DNA from: Saprospiraceae bacterium
GTDB taxonomy: Bacteria > Bacteroidota > Bacteroidia > Chitinophagales > Saprospiraceae
DNA: 64,000 nt
Assembly: GCA_041392805.1 (NCBI GenBank)
Contig: JAWKLJ010000001.1
Location: 2,418,001 to 2,482,000, forward strand
Reading direction: 5' to 3'
A program made the position numbers and the translations under genes. The notes below the pieces were generated by a model. It was not told the origin of the DNA. It worked only from the letters and a program-made list of their open reading frames with translations, and did not search any database. Shown here one piece after another: positions 56,551 to 63,540 of this stretch (positions are counted from its first letter, which is position 1; each line of letters opens with the position of its first letter).

Positions 56551-57039
56551 TCATTTTTCTTCAAATTTCAATGCCCCCCTTACTGACATCAAAACCTTTC
56601 CTAGAAGATTTTGTCCTTTCCAATTTCTTTCATCTAATGCCAAATCATCACTCGATCTCAATCCTATACCCCAAATCAAATCGTAAGGAGAAGCTTCTGC
56701 CATTGTTCTATTTCCCGTAGCCAATAGCCTATTTTTTAAATCTTCGTGCTGACTAAATTTTAAATAATTCCCATACCAAACTATTCCTACTTTATGCCTA
56801 TCCCACATTTCTGGAATAAAACCGTTAATTTCTCTACCTAATTTCTGTTGATTACTTGGCTCTCTTTCCTCCAAAATCTTTCTGGCAGTATCGACATCCT
56901 TAAACAACGCTGCCTTTTTATACATCATAAATTGCTCGCAGCAATTATATACCACTCCGTCTACGTCTACTATTTCTCTAATCGTCCATTGCCCGAATTG
57001 ATGTTTCCAAAATAAATATAATTTATCTGTCTCTCGCAT
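56551..57039 (-). CDS. NADAR-family protein (cassette 1)
   Basis: 162 residues. NADAR/YbiA-like motifs: LYLFWKHQFGQWTI, VYNCCEQFMMYKKAALF, EREPSNQQKLGREI, GNYLKFSQHEDLKNRLLATGNR and SPYDLIWGIGL. Members act as N-glycosidases or ADP-ribose removers; some are antitoxins to DarT-type toxins. It is the outermost gene of the cassette-like array. A 33-codon frame precedes it by 12 bp. A hairpin (ACTTCAATC...GATTGAAGT, about 56489-56532) follows the stop. Confidence 0.88.
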   Translation of the reverse strand: MRETDKLYLFWKHQFGQWTIREIVDVDGVVYNCCEQFMMYKKAALFKDVDTARKILEEREPSNQQKLGREINGFIPEMWDRHKVGIVWYGNYLKFSQHEDLKNRLLATGNRTMAEASPYDLIWGIGLRSSDDLALDERNWKGQNLLGKVLMSVRGALKFEEK

Positions 57040-57051
57040 AAGTAGTTCTAA

Positions 57052-57153
57052 TTATCTAAATTCTTCTAGTGAGTCGTATCTTAAATCTCCAACTTCCTCA
57101 GCAAGTTTTTCGAAATTCCTTTCGTAGTTTTTTATCCACTTCTGGTGCTTCAT
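57052..57153 (-). CDS. Small ORF, 33 residues, upstream of NADAR
   Basis: ATG 57153 to TAA 57052: starts MKHQKWIKNYERNFEKLAEE and ends RYDSLEEFR. The charged helical pattern (FEKLAEEVGDLRYDSLEEF) resembles the N-terminal part of a family of about 90-residue proteins, so it may be a truncated copy; this is recollection, not a search. It lies between an attC-like site and the NADAR start. Confidence 0.4.
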   Translation of the reverse strand: MKHQKWIKNYERNFEKLAEEVGDLRYDSLEEFR

Positions 57154-57174
57154 TCATTAATTTTTTCTGCTTGT

Positions 57175-57305
57175 GCCCAATGGTTTGGCTATGAGTAGTT
57201 GCGTGGGTTAGCACTTAACTTTGTAAGTACAAACCAAACTGAAAATCCTCGCGGATTTTCAGAAGTAGGCGAGAACAAGCAATTACTTATAGCCATTGTT
57301 GGCAT
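57175..57305 (-). other. attC-like site between cassettes 1 and 2
   Basis: A 131-bp imperfect palindrome. Outer arms: GCCCAATGGTTTGGCTAT against ATAGCCATTGTTGGC. Inner perfect hairpin: CTGAAAATCC-TCGC-GGATTTTCAG (57239-57262). GTTGGCAT at the edge is the core-like end. Confidence 0.6.
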
Positions 57306-57313
57306 TTCGTATT

Positions 57314-57853
57314 TTATTTTTTTCGTTTATAGTGTCTCTGTGATACTTGATTTAGAAATGTTTTTGTTCCAATTAGTTCAAATTTCAGTTCGTTTGGCAA
57401 TTCTCCAAACAATGAAGCACCACCACCTAATAAAACTGGAATAGTTGTCAGTATCATTTCATCAATCAAGTCTGCTTTTAAAAAACTCCTGATTGTTGTT
57501 CCACCATCAATGTATAATCTTTGATACCCTTTCTTATGAATTTGCTCTAAAATTTCCGTTAAAGTTCCTTTGACTAAAAAAGCTTTGTCTTTGTGAGAAT
57601 CAGGGATTTCTTTCAGTTTGTTACTCAACACAAAAACAGGTTTGGTATATGGCCAAGGAACATCAAATCCGATTACAGTTTCAAATGTTGTTCGTCCCAT
57701 AACAAGTGCATCAATTCCATTAGTGAATTCCACATATCCCATATCATTATTATCAGGATTTGGAATAGAATGTAACCAATCAAGTCCACCATTTTTGTCA
57801 GCTATATAGCCGTCTAAACTTGTCGCAATAAATACGCTATTCTTTTTACTCAT
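57314..57853 (-). CDS. Dihydrofolate reductase/RibD-C-like protein (cassette 2)
   Basis: 179 residues. KNSVFIATSLDGYIADKNGGLDWL, DALVMGRTTFETVIGF, PVFVLSNKL and LYIDGGTTIRSFLKADLIDEMILTTIPVLLGGGASLF are the RibD C-terminal/DHFR-fold motifs with the NADPH-binding loops. It may reduce a pterin or pyrimidine; trimethoprim resistance cannot be inferred. Confidence 0.9.
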   Translation of the reverse strand: MSKKNSVFIATSLDGYIADKNGGLDWLHSIPNPDNNDMGYVEFTNGIDALVMGRTTFETVIGFDVPWPYTKPVFVLSNKLKEIPDSHKDKAFLVKGTLTEILEQIHKKGYQRLYIDGGTTIRSFLKADLIDEMILTTIPVLLGGGASLFGELPNELKFELIGTKTFLNQVSQRHYKRKK

Positions 57854-57882
57854 TCTTCGTTCGTGTTTTTTGTCAATATGAA

Positions 57883-57947
57883 TGCCAACTGCTGCATGGC
57901 TGACGTAGCCAGTTTTTGCTGGCTACGGGCAGGTATGCATTGTTCGC
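57883..57947 (-). other. attC-like site between cassettes 2 and 3
   Basis: 65 bp: TGCCAAC at one edge, CGTAGCCAG-TTTTTG-CTGGCTACG as a perfect inner stem, TATGCATTGTTCGC at the other edge; GCTGCATGGC and GCAGGTATGCAT pair outside the stem. Confidence 0.6.
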
Positions 57948-57966
57948 TTCCGTGTTCTTTCTTCTT

Positions 57967-58557
57967 TCAAATTATTTCTTTGTAATTCGTTATCAATCGG
58001 TACTTCAATTTCGATTTGGCAAAATCTCGAAATTCGATGAAATTTTCTTTTCCTATTTCATCTTCTCTTAATTCAAACATATCTGCCTTCTTTTTTTTCG
58101 GAGGAATCAGGAACAGATATTTTCCCCATTCCGCCATAAATTCAAATCTGTTCCACACAAATGTTTCTTTCCATGAACCAAGCTTTCCCTTTTCTTGAAA
58201 TTCAATTCCGAAATCTCCATAATTGAGTATTCTTTCTTCAACATACGCTCGTCTTGGAATTTGCTCTTTTTCCCATTTTTTTCGCACTCTCCAAATATCA
58301 GAATATCCAATTATTGCAATCAACAGTAAGGCAGCAAAAGGAATCATAATTATCAAGGCAATAATATTCTTCGTTATCAGCCAAATCAATATCGCAAGAA
58401 TTGCTATTGGTAACAGCCTCTTAAATCCTCGGATTGATTTTCTATTTTCGATTATGAATATTTTGAAAAGGTCATCTTTCGACCTTTTTTGGTAGCCAAA
58501 AGGGAATCGTATTTCTTTTCTTTCAGGTAATTGATTTTCATTTTCCGATTCGTTCAT
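57967..58557 (-). CDS. YcxB-like membrane protein (cassette 3)
   Basis: 196 residues. Two membrane helices (about 45-85: LLPIAILAILIWLITKNIIA, then LIIMIPFAALLLIAIIGY) and a C-terminal soluble part (WKETFVWNRFEFMAEWGKYL, FIEFRDFAKSKL) like the YcxB C-terminal domain. Function unknown; single gene between attC-like sites. Confidence 0.65.
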   Translation of the reverse strand: MNESENENQLPERKEIRFPFGYQKRSKDDLFKIFIIENRKSIRGFKRLLPIAILAILIWLITKNIIALIIMIPFAALLLIAIIGYSDIWRVRKKWEKEQIPRRAYVEERILNYGDFGIEFQEKGKLGSWKETFVWNRFEFMAEWGKYLFLIPPKKKKADMFELREDEIGKENFIEFRDFAKSKLKYRLITNYKEII

Positions 58558-58586
58558 TTTGGCTTTTTATTTTTTTCTTCATGGAA

Positions 58587-58717
58587 GCCAACGTTGAGTA
58601 TATGCAAAGTAGGCGATTGCGGGTTTCAAACCTATCAAACCGCTAAAAAGTTGAAGCGGGCTACAACCGTTGAATTTACTACTATTTCGCCTATTTTGTA
58701 TATACATTGTTGCCAAC
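58587..58717 (-). other. attC-like site between cassettes 3 and 4
   Basis: 131-bp palindrome, the clearest of the set: GCCAACGTTGAGTATATGCA at one end pairs with the TGTATATACATTGTTGCCAAC-type other end, and AAAGTAGGCGA pairs with TCGCCTATTTT. The middle holds a second, weaker stem. Confidence 0.7.
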
Positions 58718-58726
58718 AGTAGTTCT

Positions 58727-59596
58727 TTAATCAGGTTTATAATTTACAATCTTATCTACAGTCATTCCCTCTCCAAAATCCTTGAAATCACAATAATATT
58801 CAAGTCCGTTAAATAGCTTTTCAATTTTCAATGAGTTGGCTGGAGAAATCAATTCGTATCCATTTTCGTTTGTTATAAAATCACCAAATGTATTCCTTAT
58901 TGTCTCATAGGAAACTAATCCACTCGATTCCTTTTTACCAAATAATTTCTTAATCTTTTTTTGAATAATGAAATAGTCAACCACTGGAATTATAGTCGAT
59001 ATATGTTCAGGCCAAACGCATAATGTGGAAATCAGTCCAGTTTTATGCTCTTTAAAATAAAAAATGCCTGGCACAAAAGTCATTTCGCCAAGCTTGTCTT
59101 GAAGTTCAAGTCTATTAAGATTGAAATCCCATGATTTATTTGACTTATCAAGGTCAAGGTAAAACAATTCATACTCTTTAAAATACTCTGAAGAATTTCT
59201 GGCATTTATGTTACTCCAATTTTCAAACAAATCTTTATGAGTATATTTTATTGGCATCTCCTCACCACCCACTTGAGGATTAAACACAATCAAATCCAAA
59301 TCATTTATAAATCTCTCAACAAATGGGAAAGCCTCTAATCCAAAAAACTGAGGTCTGAGAAAATTAATGTTAAACATCCAATCCGTGCTATCATAATCCT
59401 CAAAGCCTTCTAATGGTTCATCATCAGGGTCTGGTTTATCATACTCAAATGAAAAATACACACCTGTTTCTTTATTCTCATACCAATATTGGTCTGAATT
59501 ATCAGTCTTTTGAAATCTTTCACCAAGATAATTCCTGATATCAGAATCAGTCGTTTTGCAATCTTTTTGTTTATAAAAATATAAATCGTAACTCAT
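58727..59596 (-). CDS. Hypothetical protein (cassette 4)
   Basis: 289 residues starting SYDLYFYKQKD. Acidic, soluble, no signal peptide or helix. FEDYDSTDWMFNINFLRPQFFGLEAFPFVERFI and a C-terminal LEYYCDFKDFGEGMTVDK are the most structured parts. The family occurs widely but has no assigned role; immunity-like functions have been suggested for similar small proteins (unproven). Flanked by GTTGGCAAC on both sides. Confidence 0.7.
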   Translation of the reverse strand: MSYDLYFYKQKDCKTTDSDIRNYLGERFQKTDNSDQYWYENKETGVYFSFEYDKPDPDDEPLEGFEDYDSTDWMFNINFLRPQFFGLEAFPFVERFINDLDLIVFNPQVGGEEMPIKYTHKDLFENWSNINARNSSEYFKEYELFYLDLDKSNKSWDFNLNRLELQDKLGEMTFVPGIFYFKEHKTGLISTLCVWPEHISTIIPVVDYFIIQKKIKKLFGKKESSGLVSYETIRNTFGDFITNENGYELISPANSLKIEKLFNGLEYYCDFKDFGEGMTVDKIVNYKPD

Positions 59597-59619
59597 TGTA
59601 GTATCGTGTCTTTTCTATT

Positions 59620-59669
59620 GTTGGCAACGGTTCGTGCCGGCGTTCGTGGGGGCGCATAGCCCCCATGAC
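59620..59669 (-). other. attC-like site, 3' half (split by group II intron)
   Basis: GTTGGCAACGGTTCGTGCCG (59620-59639) and the GGGGGCGCATAGCCCCC hairpin. With 60740-60760 (GTTGTATGCC...GTTCGCTGC) it would make one palindromic site if the intron were removed. Confidence 0.55.
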
Positions 59670-60739
59670 GTCGGGTAGGTCAGAAGCCTCACGGCTTCCT
59701 TCCCCCCTAAGAACCGTGCATGCGAGTTTATTCACTTTGTTCATGTGTCGCTTCGCTCGGCTTCCCGCACACGGCTCAAGCACTCCTAACGCCTTTGTCA
59801 GCGCACCGAATTGTGCAAGCAATTCGATTTTACGATAATATTACACCATGTACTTACGAATATCCTGAATTTCATTCAGTCGATGAAAGTTCAGAAGTTT
59901 GACATCGATCAAGGTGCACTGCTTTGATAAATCGTTTAACTGAAATCTATCGCCACATCCTTTGCTTTCCTCAATAATGTACGTCCTTGTAATTTCTCGT
60001 AATAGAGCACCTGCATAGGAAGTCTGCACAGCTTTCGCTGGGAGTAATGTTGACCCTTTTCGTTCTTACACCAAAAAAAATCTCAACTCCTATCCCTGTC
60101 ATTACAACAGGACATTCGCTTTTTCCAGCATCCTTTACCTGCACCTCCTTCGTCGGGGATTACTCCCTTCCTACCACGCTTTTGTGGACAGATACAGGCT
60201 TACCGATGCCTGCCCCGACTTCACGTCGGGGTTCCGCTTTTTAATACTGAATGGGTTAGCGTCCACCTTTACCTCGGGGGAATAATAGATTGCGCATAGT
60301 GAGTATCCGAACTCTATGACCATACCCCTTGTCGTTTTTGACTACGGCGGTTTTAGCTTGCTATACCAAAGCATTCTAAGGTTAGTCTTTTCCGCCGCTC
60401 CAAATCTTGTCCCGATTCATCGGGAGTAACGAGGCTTACAGTGATTCACATTTATTACGCTTACCATTCATTCCGCTTCCGCTCACCACAAAAGACTAGT
60501 AGTTTTTGCTTTGTCCTCGCGGACGCCACTTATCCCCCTTTCTTGGGAGGAGCGCTTTGTTGTCCTTCAGGCTTCGCACAACTTCGTTGCCGATGATGCA
60601 CGCTGAAGTAGAAATCGAAGATTCAGCGAAGCTAAAACCGGTGGTAGTACACTGGGTTAAGTCCTTAAAGAATAGCTCATGTAAGAGTTCGTTATTCCAT
60701 GGCTTAACAGTATTATAAAGCGACTTCTTCTTGTCGCAC
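59670..60739 (-). mobile_element. ORF-less group II intron
   Basis: On the minus strand the element begins GTGCGACAAG at 60739 (consensus GUGYG) and ends CTACCCGAC at 59670 (consensus AY). Domain V is recognisable: GAGCCGTGTGCGGG (59777-59764) pairs with CGCATGCACGGTTC (59724-59711). Domain VI follows with GAAGCC-GTGA-GGCTTC and an unpaired A. About 650 nt at the 5' end would be domains I-III. At 1070 nt it is too short for a reverse transcriptase, and no RT motif is found; the only frame in the domain IV area (59841-60029) encodes 62 unrecognised residues. It sits inside an attC-like site. Splicing would need a maturase in trans. Confidence 0.8.
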
Positions 60740-60760
60740 GTTGTATGCCTTGTTCGCTGC
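60740..60760 (-). other. attC-like site, 5' half (split by group II intron)
   Basis: GTTGTATGCCTTGTTCGCTG, then C. GCAGCGAAC (minus strand) also appears in plus orientation at 61492-61500 on the other side of cassette 5. Confidence 0.5.
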
Positions 60761-60780
60761 TGTTTTCACTTCATATTTCT

Positions 60781-61461
60781 TTATTCAATTTCGAAAATCA
60801 TATCGTCAAGTCTTTGAGGCTTTTCTGAACCTGGGCATTTATATTTTATTTGTCGAAAAATATAAATATCTCCCGATTCAGCCTTCATTATTATTTCTCT
60901 TGTCGCCTCTTCAAATCTACCTCCTTTGTTTATTCTTCTTTCAACTTGATTTCGATTGTTAATTCGGATTGTTTGGAATCCTAATACATTACATTTCGCA
61001 TCAAATCCACAACATTCGACGCTGGCGATTATTCCCATTTGTGCTTCGAATTCTCCAATGCCAATTTTTTCATCAGTATTTGCTCCGTATTTACTCAGGC
61101 GCCCAACTGCTTCGATTGGTTTCACTCTTAATGTCTTTGTCTCGATTGTGTCTCCGATAGTAATATTTATTTCAACCCACCCAATCGTATCAGGTCGAAT
61201 TATAAAATATCCTTTTCCTTCTACAATCTCAATAGGCACTTTTTTGGAATCATATACTTGGAAGTTGGCACTTAATTGACTGATTGCAACTGGTTCTTTT
61301 TGCTGTGCAACTATTCTAATTGGATTATCAACTCCTACTATCAAATACTGATTTTCAATCGAGATAATTGACTTCATAGGTTTTCCTGATTGCCCGTAAG
61401 TCATCGAAAAACTTCCAATCAAAATGATTAAAATTGATAGCAATCTTTTACCGACTTCCAT
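60781..61461 (-). CDS. Secreted GldM C-terminal-like protein (cassette 5)
   Basis: 226 residues with a signal peptide (about 1-23, ending MTYG/Q). SIENQYLIVGVDNPIRIVAQ and LRVKPIEAVGRLSKYGANT resemble GldM_C, the periplasmic Ig-like end of the type IX secretion motor protein. The rest (VECCGFDAKCNVLGFQTIRI, IYIFRQIKYKCPG) is also like GldM C-terminal repeats. It is far too short for a full GldM (no transmembrane start). Role unknown. Confidence 0.65.
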   Translation of the reverse strand: MEVGKRLLSILIILIGSFSMTYGQSGKPMKSIISIENQYLIVGVDNPIRIVAQQKEPVAISQLSANFQVYDSKKVPIEIVEGKGYFIIRPDTIGWVEINITIGDTIETKTLRVKPIEAVGRLSKYGANTDEKIGIGEFEAQMGIIASVECCGFDAKCNVLGFQTIRINNRNQVERRINKGGRFEEATREIIMKAESGDIYIFRQIKYKCPGSEKPQRLDDMIFEIE

Positions 61462-61487
61462 TCATTTCTTTTGATTATTTATCATAT

Positions 61488-61540
61488 AATAGCAGCGAAC
61501 GGGCCGCATCGGCGGCGTTACTATTAGCCTTTGTTCTCAT
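61488..61540 (-). other. attC-like site between cassettes 5 and 6
   Basis: About 53 bp: AATAGCAGCGAACG against CGTTACTATTAGCC, with GGGCCGC / GCGGCG inside; GCAGCGAAC at one edge and TTGTTCTCAT at the other. Confidence 0.55.
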
Positions 61541-61553
61541 CCGTTTTTCTTTT

Positions 61554-62069
61554 TTATAGTTTCTTGGTAAGGCAAAATACAATACTATCATCAATTGTTA
61601 TGACTTCACCATATTTCAAAGGAATTGAATCTTTAACTAACCCGTTTCCGTCTGGTTTGTATCCCCTGTTAATATATAGTAATTGTGCAGCACCATAATC
61701 TTTATAAACACCAAATCCAATTCCCGCAATGTTGGATACTTTTTTTATTCTTTTTTCTGCTTCATCCATTAGCTTTGTTCCAATCCCAAGTCTTTGATAT
61801 TTTTTGAGTACATTAAAATCTACAATTTCGGGGATTTTCTTCATTCGAAAAGGCTTATAATCAGATTTCCACTTTATCGTAAGGTAGCCTGCAAATCCCT
61901 GATTCAATTCTGCAATAATAATATCTCTTTTTCCTGTTTTTTGGAAATCTAAATATTGCTCGTATAGTGAAATTGGTTTAGTCCAACCTTGTTTGTGAAA
62001 GGATTCACTTATTTCTTTGCAATCTGTTTTTCTCATTTCTCTCAATTCGATATTTCCTTTCATTTTCAT
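61554..62069 (-). CDS. GNAT-family N-acetyltransferase (cassette 6)
   Basis: 171 residues. NIELREMRKTDCKEISESFH, the acetyl-CoA loop NVLKKYQRLGIGTKLMDEAE and AAQLLYINRGYKPDGNGL define the GNAT fold. GNATs are common in integron cassettes. Flanked by ATGAGAACAA in opposite orientations. Confidence 0.88.
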   Translation of the reverse strand: MKMKGNIELREMRKTDCKEISESFHKQGWTKPISLYEQYLDFQKTGKRDIIIAELNQGFAGYLTIKWKSDYKPFRMKKIPEIVDFNVLKKYQRLGIGTKLMDEAEKRIKKVSNIAGIGFGVYKDYGAAQLLYINRGYKPDGNGLVKDSIPLKYGEVITIDDSIVFCLTKKL

Positions 62070-62083
62070 TTTTTCTTAATGAA

Positions 62084-62136
62084 TGAGAACAACTGGTATA
62101 TCCACACCTGCTATTGCGGATACACCAGTTTTACAC
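62084..62136 (-). other. attC-like site after the recombinase fragment
   Basis: TGAGAACAACTGGTATATCC against GGATACACCAG around a 14-base loop; it overlaps the 3' end of the recombinase fragment (stop at 62111). Confidence 0.55.
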
Positions 62137-62308
62137 TTATTTGATCCAACGGACTAACTATTACACTCAACCTATTTTGAGCCGCATGCGTATAAATAAC
62201 CATCGTATCTAAATGGTTATGCCCCAGCAGTTCTTGAATGTATCTGATATCAACCCCCGCCTCCAGCAAATGCGTCGCAAATGAATGTCGAAGGCTTTGT
62301 TGTGCCTC
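62111..62308 (-). pseudogene. C-terminal fragment of a tyrosine recombinase (integron-integrase-like)
   Basis: Reading on the minus strand from 62308: EAQQSLRHSFATHLLEAGVD, then IRYIQELLGHNHLDTMVIYT and HAAQNRLSVIVSPLD, stop TAG at 62111. The HxxR block (LRHSFATHLL), the second His (GHNHLDT) and the nucleophilic Tyr (IYTH) of tyrosine recombinases are present. The SPLD ending recalls integron integrases and some Bacteroidota XerC-like proteins. The first ~250 residues are missing and replaced by the 3' end of cassette 7, joined at GAGGCACAAC. No start codon. Confidence 0.8.
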
Positions 62309-62313
62309 GTTTT

Positions 62314-62925
62314 TTATTTTTCTTCTATCAATTTTAAATCACTCTTTGTGTATTTGTTATCTCCTCGCAACGATTTCTTTATCTTCCACAATTTAATTCC
62401 TACTTCTCTTTTGGCGTTTGGATTATCTACTAAAAAGTCTCTTAGATAAGTATTATATTCAAATTGTGGTGCAATCTCTTTCGGTTTTGTTGTGGTTTTT
62501 ATTTCGGATTTAATTCGTTTCCATTCTTCAATCGCTTCTTGCAATGTTTTTCCAGAATTAATTTTGATCCAATTCATAAATCTCACATTGAATTTGAAAT
62601 GTTCACCTATTTCCTGCTCAAAGAATTTTCTGACATTTTCCGTATTTTTATAATTATCAGTAATTTTTGTTTCGAGCAACAATTTTTCGCTTTGCCAATC
62701 AAAATCTGATTTAGTTTTTTTTATCTTTTTGTTTACCTGTCCCAGTTCCGTTAGACCCGTCTTGAGATAATATATTATCCTTTCACTAATTTCAATTTTT
62801 CCTCCATTCGTTTTTAAACCTTCAGTTCTGCAAAATTGAAGCAATTCTTCTTTTAGCCAATAGAAGTCTTTAAAATCTTTAACCGATATTTCTTTATTCA
62901 GATTTGGTCTGCTTTCCATTTTCAT
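62314..62925 (-). CDS. SAP-domain protein, DUF6434-like (cassette 7)
   Basis: 203 residues from ATG 62925 (in-frame TTG at 62946 lies inside the preceding attC-like site). The SAP-type helix pair is FYWLKEELLQFCRTEGLKTNGGKIEISERIIYYL (about 22-55). The rest (FDWQSEKLLLETKITDNYKN, VRFMNWIKINSGKTLQEAI) resembles DUF6434. SAP domains bind DNA. No partner gene. Confidence 0.7.
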   Translation of the reverse strand: MKMESRPNLNKEISVKDFKDFYWLKEELLQFCRTEGLKTNGGKIEISERIIYYLKTGLTELGQVNKKIKKTKSDFDWQSEKLLLETKITDNYKNTENVRKFFEQEIGEHFKFNVRFMNWIKINSGKTLQEAIEEWKRIKSEIKTTTKPKEIAPQFEYNTYLRDFLVDNPNAKREVGIKLWKIKKSLRGDNKYTKSDLKLIEEK

Positions 62926-62940
62926 TTTTTTCTTAATGAG

Positions 62941-63005
62941 GCACAACGTTCCGCCTAGCCGCAGGCTGCCCGATTAGGGCAGCTTGGCGGCTAGGCTTAG
63001 TTGTC
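62941..63005 (-). other. attC-like site between cassettes 7 and 8
   Basis: GCACAACGTTCCGCCTAGCC at one end and GGCGGCTAGGCTTAGTTGTC at the other, with GGCTGCCC-GATTA-GGGCAGC inside: 65 bp and the most regular short site. It overlaps the stop codon of cassette 8. Confidence 0.7.
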
Positions 63006-63540
63006 ATCAGGCTTCTTTTTTATTTTCCAATTTTCGTTTCTATTCGTCAACCCTTTTCCCATATTTCCCAGTTCCCAACCAATATCTCCTCCGATTGTAA
63101 TTGAGATTCGATAGTTATCTACCAATACCGCAAATGCTGAAAATAGAATTGGGTCTTCGTCGAAATTCATTTCAATCCTATATTTATTCCCTTCCAAAAT
63201 CACAAAACTTTTTTTATTCCACCAACCAACTTGATTTTGATTTTTAAAAATTGAAGTACTATGCCCATGATGAGCTTGAATCAAATATTTTTCTTTTTCA
63301 TCATTTACGTTTTCGCAATGATATTTCATTGATTTTGCTGATTCTTGGATGAAATGATAGTGTTTTTCTCCAATTTCTATTTCTGTATCCGCTTTTAATG
63401 ACATGAGCTTATTACGAAAAATTCCAATTTCCTTTAAGGTGTCATAATCTCTTATTTCATAAACACCTTTTGCAGAAAAAGCTCTTCTTTCAATTTCATA
63501 TTTTTTTTCTCCGTCAATTGAGACTATTGTAAGCAGAAAG
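62997..63540 (-). pseudogene. Possible tubby/LURP-one-like gene (cassette 8), 5' end removed by IS21 insertion
   Basis: An open frame reads through the IS end (repeated KxVQFI residues from 63587) into the genuine part starting about IDGEKKYEIERRAFSAKGVY. The sequence ADTEIEIGEKHYHFIQESAK and YRIEMNFDEDPILFSAFAVL suggests a LURP-one/tubby-like fold, with limited certainty. The native start is lost, so the gene is probably inactive or expressed only from the IS. Confidence 0.55.

Noticed and set aside
59571..59822. 83-codon minus-strand frame before cassette 4
   Set aside because: It runs through intron domain V and the attC-like site; RNA structure explains this sequence better.
60047..60244. 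Plus-strand frames in 60.0-60.8 kb
   Set aside because: They are antisense to the intron domain I region and show no protein features.
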